DNA of 64,000 nt from Mesorhizobium sp. M9A.F.Ca.ET.002.03.1.2. GTDB lineage: Bacteria; Pseudomonadota; Alphaproteobacteria; Rhizobiales; Rhizobiaceae. Location: positions 4,581,001 through 4,645,000 of the forward strand of contig NZ_CP034443.1 of NCBI RefSeq assembly GCF_003952365.1, written 5' to 3'. The position numbers and the translations under genes were made by a program. Positions 39,957 through 49,102 of this stretch are shown in pieces. A model generated the notes under the pieces. It did no database searches. It had not been told where the DNA came from and saw nothing but the letters and a program-made list of their open reading frames with translations. The stretch's first letter is position 1. Each line of letters starts with the position of its first letter.

Positions 39957-40124
39957 TTACTTGATCTTGGTTTCCTTGAATTCGACGTGCTTCTTGGCGA
40001 CCGGATCGTATTTGCGGAACGACAGCTTGTCCGTCTTGGTGCGGCTGTTCTTGCTGGTCACGTAGAAGAAACCGGTGTCGGCGGTCGACAGAAGCTTGAT
40101 CTTGATGTTTGCGGCTTTGGCCAT
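39957..40124 (-). CDS. rpmG: 50S ribosomal protein L33
   Basis: The 55-residue protein reads [20 protein letters not shown], then [14 protein letters not shown] and ends VEFKETKIK. This is a typical L33 without the zinc-binding CxxC pairs (the C-minus form, as in most proteobacteria). It is part of the large ribosomal subunit near the E site. The gene is followed by a strong terminator. It is the last gene of the leftward cluster that starts at topA, separated from the NIF3-like gene by 178 bases containing a hairpin. Confidence 0.97.
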   Translation of the reverse strand: MAKAANIKIKLLSTADTGFFYVTSKNSRTKTDKLSFRKYDPVAKKHVEFKETKIK

Positions 40125-40247
40125 GGTGTTCGTCCGTTATGTTCGTGGAGTTTTGGCCGCTGGAGCACGGGAAAACACCCGGACGCGGGAAACTTGGCGC
40201 GACACATAAAGAACGCGCCCGGAAAGTCAACCCCGCGGCGCTGCCTC

Positions 40248-40273
40248 TTCCTTCTCCCACATGGGAGAAGGAA
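40248..40273. repeat. Perfect intergenic hairpin upstream of rpmG
   Basis: TTCCTTCTCCCA (40248-40259) and its complement (40262-40273) form a 12-bp perfect inverted repeat with a 2-base centre. It lies 29 bases beyond the stop of the NIF3-like gene and lacks a T-run. Palindromes of this CCTTCTCCC type recur in rhizobial intergenic DNA. Confidence 0.75.
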
Positions 40274-40302
40274 AGGTCGGGAGGAAACGGAACGGTCCGT
40301 TT

Positions 40303-40758
40303 CTATGCATCTTCCCTGACTGTAGCGGCCTTCTTCCAGTCTCCTGTCGTGTTCCACCAGCGGTTCGGGTTGGAGCGGTCGTCCAACCCTTTGGAGCGGC
40401 TGGCAAGGAGCGGCTGAATGCGGATCACCGGCTCCTGATAGCTGTGGACCTGGAATATCGCTTCGACAATGCGGGCGGCCAGCGCCTGGTCGTCGGGCAG
40501 CTCGAACGACACTTCCACCGTGCCCGGCCGTCTGCGCAATTCGGTCTCGGCGCCGGCGGCAGCCCCTTCGAGCGGCCGGTAGCGCTCGATGCCGTGCGCC
40601 GACTGGTAGGCATTGCTGTCGTATTTGCCCATGGCCAGCGGGGCGATCGCAACCACCGCTTCCATGATGCGGTCGACATCGGCGGCCGGCGCCTGAAAGG
40701 TGACAAGCAGCAGCAATTCCATCCGCACCGATTTCGTTTCAAAGCCGGAGTCGATCAT
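40303..40758 (-). CDS. Stand-alone NIF3-insert (YqfO/CutA-like) domain protein
   Basis: The 151-residue protein resembles the ferredoxin-like domain inserted in NIF3/YqfO proteins. The correspondence covers MELLLLVTFQAPAADVDRIM, then GKYDSNAYQSAHGIERYRPL followed by EGA, a strand VEVSFELPDDQALAARIV, and AIFQVHSYQEPVIRIQPLLA (the usual HPYEEP motif appears as HSYQEP). No metal-binding NIF3 core is present, so this is the insert domain alone, with a PII/CutA-like trimer fold inferred. The start at 40758 has GAGGA seven bases upstream; ATG at 40722 is the alternative. Function is unknown. Confidence 0.72.
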   Translation of the reverse strand: MIDSGFETKSVRMELLLLVTFQAPAADVDRIMEAVVAIAPLAMGKYDSNAYQSAHGIERYRPLEGAAAGAETELRRRPGTVEVSFELPDDQALAARIVEAIFQVHSYQEPVIRIQPLLASRSKGLDDRSNPNRWWNTTGDWKKAATVREDA

Positions 40759-40863
40759 GATGGCATCCTCAAATTCGTGGCGTGTTGCTGACAATCTATC
40801 CAGGTGCTGCTGACACGGTTATGTCAGCAGCCTCACGCCACGCGCGGCATCGATCGGGTCTTT

Positions 40864-42039
40864 CTACAGGATCTTCCGGACGAGCCTGGCGCCGACCAGC
40901 GCGATATAGAGGGCGAAGAACATGCCGAGCGCCCAGCCGAAGCCCGAGGGACCGAAGACGTCCATGCCGATGCCGATCGCCTGCGGGCCGAGCACCATGC
41001 CGACGCCGTAGCAGAGCACGAAGGCGGCGTTGGCCGAGGCCAGTTCGTGGCCGGAAAGCTGCGAGCCGAGATGGGCCAGGCCGATCGTGTACATGGCCGC
41101 GACCACGCCGCCCCAGACGAACAGAAGCGCCGCCATCAGATGCCAATTCTCAGCGAAGTGCGGCATGAAGATGGTGCCGGCAAGCCCGATCGTGGCACAA
41201 GCCAGAAGCAGATGGCGGCGGTCGCTGACGCGGTCGCTGATCATGCCGAGCGGGATTTGCAACAGCACGTTGCCGAGGCCGATCATGGTGAGCAGAAGGG
41301 CGGCATTGGCCTCGGAGTAGCCGATGCGGTTGCCATAGACGGGAAACAGCGCAAAGCCGCCGGTCTCGACCGCGCCGAACACCAGCACCGCGGCGGTCGC
41401 CGTCGGCACCAGCCAGATGTAGCGCAGGAAGTTGCTGGTTTCGCCATTGGAGACGATGGTCGGGCTCTCGTTGCGTGCCGCCAGAACCGGAATGGCGGCC
41501 AGCGTCACCAGCGCTATGGTGACGCCGAAGGGCAGGAAGCCGCTGCTGCCGAGTTGGGCGAACAACCAAGGCCCGGCGGCAAAACCGAGCGACAGCACGG
41601 TGGCGTAGATGCCCAGGACCAGACCGCGCCGGTGCGGCGGCGCCGATGTGCTGATCCAGAATTCCGACAGGATGAACAGCACCGTCAACGCGATGTGCAG
41701 CAGGACGCGCAGCGGAAACCACATCCAGAAGTCCGGCGCGAAATGGAAGCCGACAAAGGCCAGCACTCCCGTGGCGATCATGGCCAGCATCGTCCAGGCG
41801 ACGCCGAATCGCATGGCGAGCGGGGTGGCGAGCGGTGCGCCGGCGATCGAGGCGAGACCGGCAACAGCGGTATTGAGGCCGATCATCGACGCCGAATGGC
41901 CGCGTGTTTCGAGGATGACGCTGAGCAGCGGCATGCCGAGGCCGATGGCGATGCCGACGACGCTGATCGACGAGATCGCCGCGATCATCGGCAACCAATG
42001 TACGCGTTCCTCGACCTCTTGCTGGGTATCGACCGTCAT
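40864..42039 (-). CDS. Major facilitator superfamily transporter
   Basis: The 391-residue protein has twelve predicted membrane helices in two halves, starting WLPMIAAISSISVVGIAIGL. The conserved inter-helix segment in the C-terminal half reads GMISDRVSDRRHLLLAC (MFS motif A-like G-x-x-x-D-R-x-x-R-R), and ASIAGAPLATPLAMRFGVAW lies in the N-half. The layout resembles the UMF or YcaD-type sugar-phosphate-like transporters, but the substrate cannot be named. It lies 14 bases after the nudix gene, in the leftward topA cluster. Confidence 0.88.
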   Translation of the reverse strand: MTVDTQQEVEERVHWLPMIAAISSISVVGIAIGLGMPLLSVILETRGHSASMIGLNTAVAGLASIAGAPLATPLAMRFGVAWTMLAMIATGVLAFVGFHFAPDFWMWFPLRVLLHIALTVLFILSEFWISTSAPPHRRGLVLGIYATVLSLGFAAGPWLFAQLGSSGFLPFGVTIALVTLAAIPVLAARNESPTIVSNGETSNFLRYIWLVPTATAAVLVFGAVETGGFALFPVYGNRIGYSEANAALLLTMIGLGNVLLQIPLGMISDRVSDRRHLLLACATIGLAGTIFMPHFAENWHLMAALLFVWGGVVAAMYTIGLAHLGSQLSGHELASANAAFVLCYGVGMVLGPQAIGIGMDVFGPSGFGWALGMFFALYIALVGARLVRKIL

Positions 42040-42053
42040 GGGATGTGAATGCT

Positions 42054-42794
42054 CTACAGAATTTCGCGGACGAAGCGATTGCCGACAAGCCGGTAGAACG
42101 GCACGAAACCGCCGGGGCGCAGCAGCGGATCATCGACGAGCCGCTTTTCCAGCTCCTCCAGGATAGCCCTGGTGATGTCGGGGATATCGGCCTGCCTGGC
42201 TTTGGCGAGCGGCAGCCAGACCAGTTCCTCCAGCTCGTTGGTCGGGCCGCCGTCCGGCAGCTCCACGGCGACATCCTCGCGCCAGGCGCTGAAGAAGCGC
42301 GTGTCGAAGCGCCGCACCCGGTTGGGCGGCGTGATGGCACGCGCGATGAAGCGCAGCGCTTCCAGCGAAGGCCTTACGCCGTGCTCGGAAAAACCCTGCC
42401 AATCGCGTTTGGTCGTCGCGAAGGCGCCTTTGCGGCCGATCAGCAGGCCAGCCTCCTCATAGGTCTCGCGTACCGCCGACAGGGCGATGCCGCGGGCTCG
42501 GGCCGGGCTGGTGCGGCCGACACCCGCGGTCAGCTTCGCCACTTCCTCTGGGTGCAACGCCGTGGCTGTGGGAATGCGGCTGTCGGCCGGGTCGGTGCGG
42601 CCGCCGGGAAAGACGAATTTTCCCGGCATGAAGGCGTGACGGGCGTGGCGCCGGCCCATCAGCACCCGAAACTCGTCGCCCTTGCGGTCGAGCAGGATCA
42701 GTGTCGCGGCGTCACGCGGGCGAATAGGCTGGGCGTGAAGCGCAATTGCGCTCCGCTCAACCCTGTCGACGTCCGCCTTGGTCATACCGTCCAT
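42054..42794 (-). CDS. NUDIX hydrolase with a split nudix box (NUDT19-like)
   Basis: The protein has about 246 residues from ATG 42794 (42785 is also possible). The first half of the box is FPGGRTDPAD and the second half is AVRETYEEAGLLIG; about 40 residues separate them instead of the usual few. This split arrangement is characteristic of the NUDT7/NUDT19 branch, which hydrolyses CoA or related dinucleoside-type diphosphates, but the exact substrate is inferred only. Acidic metal ligands in RETYEEAG are intact. It lies between the DUF983 and MFS genes, all leftward. Confidence 0.88.
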   Translation of the reverse strand: MDGMTKADVDRVERSAIALHAQPIRPRDAATLILLDRKGDEFRVLMGRRHARHAFMPGKFVFPGGRTDPADSRIPTATALHPEEVAKLTAGVGRTSPARARGIALSAVRETYEEAGLLIGRKGAFATTKRDWQGFSEHGVRPSLEALRFIARAITPPNRVRRFDTRFFSAWREDVAVELPDGGPTNELEELVWLPLAKARQADIPDITRAILEELEKRLVDDPLLRPGGFVPFYRLVGNRFVREIL

Positions 42795-42867
42795 GCGCAC
42801 GACCTAGCGGAATCTTCTCCGATGCGAAAGTGGCGTCCAGCCATGCCGATTGCGCCAGCCTCGGTTT

Positions 42868-43320
42868 TCAAGCCTCGGGATGCGACTCGATCAGATCTTC
42901 TTCCCCGCCGAAGCCATGCATATAGAGCGCCCATTGCAGGCCGATGACGGCGCCCTTGATCGGCTGCAGCAAGACAACCGCCAAGAGGATGGTCAGCGGC
43001 ACCCAGATGGCTATGTGCTGCCAGGTGGACAGGGTGGAGGTCGCTTCGATGCCCATGAAGGCGCCGAGCACGATATGGCCGACGATGACCACCACCAGAT
43101 AGGCGGGCAGGTCGTCGGCGCGATGGTGATGAAGCTCCTCGCCGCAACGATCGCATTTGTCTGCGGTCTTGACGAAGGCGCGAAACAGCTTTCCTTGGCC
43201 GCAATGCGGGCAGCGGCCGAGCGCGCCCCGCTTCATCGCCGTCCACAGCGGTCGGGCGACCCGGCCCGAGTGATGTTCACCGCCGAAAACCTGTTGGTTC
43301 GTTTTCAAATCGCCTGGCAT
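42868..43320 (-). CDS. DUF983 membrane protein
   Basis: The 150-residue protein has an N-terminal zinc-ribbon-like section with CPHCGQGKLF and CDRCGEEL, then two membrane helices (LPAYLVVVIVGHIVLGAFMG and HIAIWVPLTILLAVVLLQPI). This is the DUF983 family of alphaproteobacteria. Its start ATG shares one base with the stop of rnr (TAATG), so translation is probably coupled. The function is unknown. Confidence 0.92.
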   Translation of the reverse strand: MPGDLKTNQQVFGGEHHSGRVARPLWTAMKRGALGRCPHCGQGKLFRAFVKTADKCDRCGEELHHHRADDLPAYLVVVIVGHIVLGAFMGIEATSTLSTWQHIAIWVPLTILLAVVLLQPIKGAVIGLQWALYMHGFGGEEDLIESHPEA

Positions 43321-45626
43321 TACCGTCTCCTGCCGCGCGAGCCTGGACGCGATTGCGACGCGCGGGCGCGGCCTTTGGCCTTGTGAAACGACCGTTTGGA
43401 GCCGGGCAGCGGCTTTGGGTCGGTCAGCATCTCGAAACGCATCGCGCCGGCCATAGGCGCCACCTCGATCAGGCGAACCTCGACGCGGTCGGCAAGCTGG
43501 TAGCCCTTGCCGGTGCGTTCTCCGAAAAGCGATCGGGCAGTTTCGTCGTATATATAGTAATCGCCGTCCAGACTTGACACCGGGATGAAACCATCTGCGC
43601 CATACTGCGGCAATTGGACAAATAGTCCCGATTTGGTGACGCCCGAAATGCGCGCGTCGAAACGATCGTCGACACGCTCGGCCAGATAGGCGGCGATCAG
43701 CCGGTCGACCGTGTCGCGCTCGGCGGCCATGGCACGGCGCTCGGTGGCCGAGATCAGCGCGGAAACCTCTTCCAGCCGCTCGGCCTCGTCCTGCGTCAAC
43801 CCGCCCGCACCGAAGCCGAGCGCGACTATCAGCCCGCGATGCACGATCAGGTCGGCATACCTGCGGATTGGCGAGGTGAAATGCGCGTAGCGCTTCAGAT
43901 TGAGGCCGAAATGGCCGATGTTGCTGGGCGAATATTCGGCCTGCATCTGCGTGCGCAGCACCACCTCGTTGACCAGCCCCTCATGATCGGCGCCGCGGAC
44001 GCGATCGAGAATGCCGTTGAACTGGTTCGGCCGCATCTGCGCGCCGCGCGCCAGCGACAGGCCGAGCGTCTGCAGGAACTCGCGCAGCGATTCCTGCTTG
44101 GCGAGCGAAGGCGCGTCATGGATGCGGTAGACCAGCGCCTGTCGCTTCGCCTCCAGCGTCTCGGCCGCCGCGACATTGGCCTGGATCATGAACTCTTCGA
44201 TCAGCTTGTGCGCGTCGAGCCGCTCCGGCACGACGACCCGGTCGACGGTGCCGTCCTCCTTGAGCAGGATCTTGCGCTCCGGCAATTCAAGCTCGAGCGG
44301 CTGGCGCGTGTCACGGCCGCGCTTCACCACGGCGTAGGCATCCCACAGCGGCTTCAGCACCATGTCGAGGATCGGCCCGGTCGTGTCGTCCGGCGCGCCA
44401 TCGATCGCGGCTTGCGCTTGGCGGTAGGCGAGCTTCGCCACCGATTTCATCATGACGCGGTGGAACGAATGCCTGAGCTTGCGGCCATCGGCCGCGAACG
44501 TCATGCGCACCGCCAGCGCCGGGCGATCCTGGCCTTCGCGCAGCGAACAAAGGTCGTTGGAGATGCGCTCCGGCAGCATCGGCACGACGCGATCCGGGAA
44601 ATAGACCGAATTGCCGCGTTTCAGCGCCTCGCGGTCGAGTGCGGTGCCATAGCGCACATAGGCGGCGACATCGGCAATCGCCACGGTGACGACCACACCG
44701 CCGGGGTTCTTGTCGTCCGGATCGGATAGGGCGAACACCGCGTCGTCATGATCCTTGGCGTCGGCCGGATCGATGGTGACCAGCGGCAGGTCGCGCCAGT
44801 CCTCGCGGCCGGCCAGCGTCGCCGGCTTGACCGCCTCCGCCTCGGCAATGACGTCCGCCGGGAAGATGTGCGGAATGTCGTGTGCATGGATGGCGATCAT
44901 CGAGACCGCCTTTTCGCTGGTCAGCGAACCCAGCACCGCCAGCACCTTGGCTCTGGGCAGTCCATAGCGGGAGGCCCGTGCCGGCTCGACCTCGACCAGA
45001 TCGCCGTTCTTGGCGCCGTTCTGGAATTCCTTGTCGACGACCAGCTCCGGCTGACGTCTTTCGACGGGCTCGATCCGGAAGCTGCCGTCCTGCAGCACCC
45101 GAAAGACGCCGAGAACGGCATCGGTGCGCTTCTCGAAGATCTTCATCACCCGCCCGGTATAGGCGGGGCCTGTCACATCGTCGGTCGGAAAGGTCTTGGC
45201 CAGCACGCGGTCGCCGATGCCCGGTGTCGGGCCGCCGCCGCCGCGCGACACGCGGATCGCGATGACGGGCGGCTCGCCGTTGCCCAGGGCTTCGGTCGGG
45301 TGCGCCAGCAGCACGCCGTCGGCGTCGCGGCCAAAGATGTCGAGCACGGCGACGTGGGGCAGGGCACCGACACGGGCGAGCCGCTTGCGCTCCTTAGTCA
45401 GCAGGCCCTCGTCCTGCAGGTCGCGCAAAATGTCCTTCAGCCAGATACGGTCCTCGCCGCGCAGCGCAAATGCCTTGGCGATGTCGCGTTTGCCGGAGCG
45501 ATCCGGGTTTTCGGCGATGTAGCGCAGGATTTCGTCGCGGGAGGGCCGGTAGTCGTCCTTGACCTTGGCCCTCGTGTCGGCGGTGCGCGGATCGCCATGG
45601 CTTCTTCCGGAGATTCTGCGCGCCAC
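43320..45626 (-). CDS. rnr: Ribonuclease R
   Basis: The 768-residue 3'-5' exoribonuclease of the RNB family degrades structured RNA, including defective mRNA and rRNA. The catalytic acidic cluster is in TIDPADAKDHDDAVFA, followed by AIADVAAYVRYGTALDREA and SPIRRYADLIVHRGL. Cold-shock domains precede it, and an S1 domain follows near SGVTKSGLFVQLPQYGADGF. The C-terminus is basic and arginine-rich (KGRARASQSRPGSRGRRR), as in other RNase R. It begins 6 bases after topA and overlaps DUF983 by one base. Confidence 0.96.
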   Translation of the reverse strand: MARRISGRSHGDPRTADTRAKVKDDYRPSRDEILRYIAENPDRSGKRDIAKAFALRGEDRIWLKDILRDLQDEGLLTKERKRLARVGALPHVAVLDIFGRDADGVLLAHPTEALGNGEPPVIAIRVSRGGGGPTPGIGDRVLAKTFPTDDVTGPAYTGRVMKIFEKRTDAVLGVFRVLQDGSFRIEPVERRQPELVVDKEFQNGAKNGDLVEVEPARASRYGLPRAKVLAVLGSLTSEKAVSMIAIHAHDIPHIFPADVIAEAEAVKPATLAGREDWRDLPLVTIDPADAKDHDDAVFALSDPDDKNPGGVVVTVAIADVAAYVRYGTALDREALKRGNSVYFPDRVVPMLPERISNDLCSLREGQDRPALAVRMTFAADGRKLRHSFHRVMMKSVAKLAYRQAQAAIDGAPDDTTGPILDMVLKPLWDAYAVVKRGRDTRQPLELELPERKILLKEDGTVDRVVVPERLDAHKLIEEFMIQANVAAAETLEAKRQALVYRIHDAPSLAKQESLREFLQTLGLSLARGAQMRPNQFNGILDRVRGADHEGLVNEVVLRTQMQAEYSPSNIGHFGLNLKRYAHFTSPIRRYADLIVHRGLIVALGFGAGGLTQDEAERLEEVSALISATERRAMAAERDTVDRLIAAYLAERVDDRFDARISGVTKSGLFVQLPQYGADGFIPVSSLDGDYYIYDETARSLFGERTGKGYQLADRVEVRLIEVAPMAGAMRFEMLTDPKPLPGSKRSFHKAKGRARASQSRPGSRGRRR

Positions 45627-45632
45627 GCCGCC

Positions 45633-48263
45633 CTATCCCTTTTTCTTGGCCGCTTTCTTGGCCGCTGGTTTCTTGGCTGCCGCCGCAGGCTTTTTGGCAG
45701 GTGCGGCGGCTTTGCGGAAGGGCTTTCTGCCGCCATTGCCGCCCTTGGCTTCCTTCTCGGCAATCAGCGCCACCGCGTCCTCGATCGTCACCGACTGCGG
45801 GTCCTTGCCCTTGGGCAGTGTCGCATTGACCTTGCCGAAATTGACATAAGGCCCGTATTTGCCATCGCGCACGACGATCTTGCCGCCGCCCGCCGGATGG
45901 TCGCCGAGCTCCTTCAGTGCCGCGGCGGTACCGCCATTGCGGCCGCCCGGGCCCTTCGCCTGCTTCTCGGCGATCACCGACACGGCGCGGTTGAGACCGA
46001 TCGAGAACACGTCCTCGATGCTGTCGAGATTGGCGTAGGTGCCGTCATGCAGCACGAACGGGCCGTAGCGCCCCAGACCGGCCGAGATCATCTTGCCGGA
46101 TTCCGGATGCTTGCCGACGTCGCGCGGCAGCGAAAGCAGAGCGAGGGCCTTTTCGTGGTCGATCGAATCGGCCGTCCAGCCCTTGGGCAGGCTGGAGCGC
46201 TTGGCTTCCTTGCCGTCGCCGCGCTGGATATAGGGGCCGAAGCGACCGCTGCGCAGCGTGATCTCCTCCGCCGTATAGGGGTCCTTGCCAAGCACCTTGG
46301 TGCCGTCCTCGCCATTGCCGTTTTCGCCATTGGGATTGGCGGCGTCGCCGAGCTGGCGGGTAAAGGAGCATTCGGGATAGTTCGAGCAGCCAACGAAGGC
46401 GCCGAACTTGCCGAGCTTCAGCGAGAGGTTGCCGGTGCCGCATTTCGGGCAGATGCGGGGGTTCGAACCGTCTTCGCGCGCGGGAAACACCAGCGGCGCC
46501 AGCTCCTCGTTCAAGGCATCGAGCACGTCGGTGACACGCAATTCCTTGATGTCGGCGACGGCGCCGGAAAAATCCTTCCAGAAATCGCGCAGCACATCCT
46601 TCCAGGCGAGCTTGCCGTCGGAAATCTCGTCGAGCTTTTCCTCGAGCGAGGCGGTGAAATCATATTCGACATAGCGCTCGAAGAAGCTTTCGAGGAAGGC
46701 CGACAACAGCCGGCCCTTGGCCTGCGGCAACAGCTTGCGCTTGTCGATGGTGACGTAGTCGCGGTCCTCGAGCGTCTTCAGGATCGCCGTGTAGGTCGAC
46801 GGCCGGCCGATGCCGAGCTCTTCCAGCTTCTTGATCAGCGAGGCTTCCGAATAGCGCGGCGGCGGCTCGGTGGTGTGCTGGGTGGCGTTGATCGCCTCGC
46901 GGTCGAGCTGTTCGCCGGCACGGATCTCGGGCAGACGGCGGTTTTCCTCGTCTTCCGAATCCTCGTCCTTCTGATCGGTGTAGGCGGCGATGAAGCCGTC
47001 GAAGCGAACGACCGAACCGACGGCGCGAAGCTCCGCCGTGCGGGCGCCGTTGACCGCCTCGATCTCGGCCGTGGTGCGCTCGATCTCGGCCGGCTGCATC
47101 TGGCTGGCGATGGCGCGTTTCCACACCAACTCGTAAAGCCGTGCCTGGTCGGCATCGAGATATTGCCTGACCGAAGCGGGCGTGCGCATGAAATCGGTCG
47201 GGCGGATCGCTTCGTGCGCTTCCTGGGCGTTCTTGGCCTTGGTCGTGTAGTAGCGCGGTTTTTCAGGCAGGTATTTTGGGCCGAATTCCTTGGCGATCGC
47301 ATCGCGCGCGGCAGTGATCGCCTCCGGCGCCATCTGCACGCCGTCGGTTCGCATATAGGTGATCAGGCCGGTGGTCTCGCCGCCGATGTCCATGCCTTCA
47401 TAGAGCCGCTGCGCCACCTGCATGGTGCGGTTTGCCGAAAAGCCGAGGCGCGAGGAGGCGGCCTGCTGCAGTGTCGAGGTGGTGAAGGGCGGACCTGGGT
47501 TGCGCTTGGTCGGCTTGGCTTCGACCGACAGCGCCTTGAAGGTCGCGCCTTCGAGCATCGCCTTGATGTCGTCGGCCTGCGCCTTGTTGGAAATGTCGAG
47601 CTTTTGCAGTTTCTTGCGGTCGAAGGCGGTCAGCCGGGCCTCGAAATTTTCGTTGCGCGGCGTGCCGAGGATTGCTGCGATCTGCCAGTATTCCTCGCGG
47701 ATGAAGCGCTCGATCTCCAATTCGCGGTCGCAGACGAGGCGCAATGCCACCGACTGGACGCGGCCAGCGGAGCGGGCGCCCGGCAGCTTGCGCCACAGAA
47801 CGGGCGACAGCGTGAAGCCGACCAGATAGTCGAGCGCGCGGCGGGCGAGATAGGCATCGACCAGCGGCGCGTCGATCTGGCGCGGATTGGCCATCGCCTC
47901 CAGCACCGACGCCTTGGTGATGGCGTTGAAGACGACGCGGCTGACCGGCTTGTCCTTCAGCGCGCGCTTCTGCTTCAGCACTTCCAGAACATGCCAGGAA
48001 ATGGCTTCGCCCTCGCGATCCGGGTCGGTGGCGAGGATCAGGCCGTCGGCATCCTTGACCGCCTTGGCGATGTCGGCGAGGCGCTTGCCCGAGGCGGTGT
48101 CGACAGCCCAGGACATGGCGAAATCCTCGTCCGGGCGCACGGAGCCGTCCTTGGGCGGCAGATCGCGGACATGGCCGAACGAGGCCAGAACCTTATAGTT
48201 CCTCCCAAGATACTTGTTGATTGTCTTTGCCTTGGCCGGCGATTCGACGACGACGACGTCCAT
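45633..48263 (-). CDS. topA: DNA topoisomerase I
   Basis: The 876-residue type IA topoisomerase relaxes negative supercoils. The TOPRIM domain starts MDVVVVESPAKAKTINKYLG, with the metal site LATDPDREGEAISWHV. The catalytic tyrosine is Tyr303 in LITYMRTDGVQ. One C-terminal zinc ribbon is present (RICPKCGTGNLSLK with CSNYPECSF), then further repeats in which the cysteines are lost (for example VVRDGKYGPYVNFGKVNATL). The tail is Lys/Ala-rich (AKKPAAKKAAKKKG), as in other rhizobial TopA. It is the first gene of the cluster topA-rnr-DUF983-nudix-MFS. Confidence 0.97.
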   Translation of the reverse strand: MDVVVVESPAKAKTINKYLGRNYKVLASFGHVRDLPPKDGSVRPDEDFAMSWAVDTASGKRLADIAKAVKDADGLILATDPDREGEAISWHVLEVLKQKRALKDKPVSRVVFNAITKASVLEAMANPRQIDAPLVDAYLARRALDYLVGFTLSPVLWRKLPGARSAGRVQSVALRLVCDRELEIERFIREEYWQIAAILGTPRNENFEARLTAFDRKKLQKLDISNKAQADDIKAMLEGATFKALSVEAKPTKRNPGPPFTTSTLQQAASSRLGFSANRTMQVAQRLYEGMDIGGETTGLITYMRTDGVQMAPEAITAARDAIAKEFGPKYLPEKPRYYTTKAKNAQEAHEAIRPTDFMRTPASVRQYLDADQARLYELVWKRAIASQMQPAEIERTTAEIEAVNGARTAELRAVGSVVRFDGFIAAYTDQKDEDSEDEENRRLPEIRAGEQLDREAINATQHTTEPPPRYSEASLIKKLEELGIGRPSTYTAILKTLEDRDYVTIDKRKLLPQAKGRLLSAFLESFFERYVEYDFTASLEEKLDEISDGKLAWKDVLRDFWKDFSGAVADIKELRVTDVLDALNEELAPLVFPAREDGSNPRICPKCGTGNLSLKLGKFGAFVGCSNYPECSFTRQLGDAANPNGENGNGEDGTKVLGKDPYTAEEITLRSGRFGPYIQRGDGKEAKRSSLPKGWTADSIDHEKALALLSLPRDVGKHPESGKMISAGLGRYGPFVLHDGTYANLDSIEDVFSIGLNRAVSVIAEKQAKGPGGRNGGTAAALKELGDHPAGGGKIVVRDGKYGPYVNFGKVNATLPKGKDPQSVTIEDAVALIAEKEAKGGNGGRKPFRKAAAPAKKPAAAAKKPAAKKAAKKKG

Positions 48264-48336
48264 GAGGTCTCATATCTGTTGTGATGCGGCAGAAGAATTC
48301 CGCTGCGCGCGACGAAATCTCGTACAATTGTCGCTC

Positions 48337-48365
48337 ACATGGCCGCGCTTTTTCATCCGGTCAAG
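48337..48365 (-). promoter_or_regulatory. Possible topA promoter
   Basis: On the minus strand CTTGAC (48360-48365), 17 bases and CCATGT (48337-48342) resemble CTTGAC-N17-CTATAT. The implied transcription start is about 65 bases upstream of the topA ATG. Confidence 0.35.
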
Positions 48366-48724
48366 GGGAAGCGCCCAAAATGCGGTCCCGCATCGAGTGC
48401 GCAACCCAAGAGCGCGTCATGTGAAATCCGCAATCCTGGATAGGAGAAATGGCTGCCTGTCGTTGGACAACCGGCGATGAATCCGGGAGAAGCGGGACAA
48501 ATTCCCTTAGGGATATAAGAGAAACATCGGTCGTGCGCCAGACCCAAGCCGACAGACCCAAGCCGAAGAGACGTCCGCATGTTGCGGCACGGGCGCGGCA
48601 AGTGGGCTGATACCCGCCAGCGCGGTTCAAGGATGTGACGCGCAAGAAGCTGGCCGCGGGTGCCTGGAGGAATGCCCGCGACCAGCCGATTTCCCGTCGA
48701 CCAAAACGACCCTTGGTTCGAGGC
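48366..48724. other. Intergenic region upstream of topA
   Basis: I see no credible gene here. It contains a perfect 14-bp tandem duplication CAGACCCAAGCCGA at 48539-48552 and 48553-48566. Alphaproteobacteria often carry dprA before topA; no trace of it is recognisable. Confidence 0.5.
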
Positions 48725-49102
48725 TCAGTCGGCCTTGGCGACGTGCCAGACCTCACCGACACCGTCGCCGGTCATGTCGCCGGCCTTCTTGTCCTTGATG
48801 AAGGTATAGACCGGCTTGCCCTCATAGGCCCACATCTTGGTGCCGTCGGTGCGGTCGACGATCGTCCATTCGCCCTCCGCCTTGGCGTCGGCCTCGGCCT
48901 TTAGCGGCGGCCAGTTGGTGGCGCATTTGTCGTAGCAGTTCGTCTTGCCCGCCTCGTCCTTGTCGTAGGTGTAAAGCGTCATGCCGTTGGCATCGGTGTA
49001 GATCTTGGTGCCGCCGACATCCGCTTCCTTCCACGCCTCGGCGGCATGGGAGGCGGCAGTGCCGAGCAAAAGCATCGCCAGCCCAATCGTGATCGATTTC
49101 AT
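48725..49102 (-). CDS. Secreted COG4315-type repeat protein
   Basis: The 125-residue protein has a signal peptide (KSITIGLAMLLLGTAASHAA). The mature part has the repeat of COG4315/DUF secreted proteins: IYTDANGMTLYTYDKDEAGK followed by TNCYDKCATNWPPL, and MWAYEGKPVYTFIKDKKAGD toward the end. The Cys pair in NCYDKCA is conserved in the family. The role is unknown. ATG at 49100-49102 is used; the longer frame to 49231 overlaps the divergent ccdA region. Confidence 0.88.
   Translation of the reverse strand: MKSITIGLAMLLLGTAASHAAEAWKEADVGGTKIYTDANGMTLYTYDKDEAGKTNCYDKCATNWPPLKAEADAKAEGEWTIVDRTDGTKMWAYEGKPVYTFIKDKKAGDMTGDGVGEVWHVAKAD

Noticed and set aside
46455..46470. A tRNA T-loop-like string GGGTTCGAACC inside topA
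   Set aside because: No acceptor stem, D-arm or anticodon arm around it; it codes for conserved TopA residues.
44748..48284. A 1178-codon open frame on the plus strand opposite topA and rnr
   Set aside because: It is the shadow of high-GC codon use in two certain genes on the other strand; its translation is His/Arg/Asp-rich with no recognisable domain and no ribosome-binding site.
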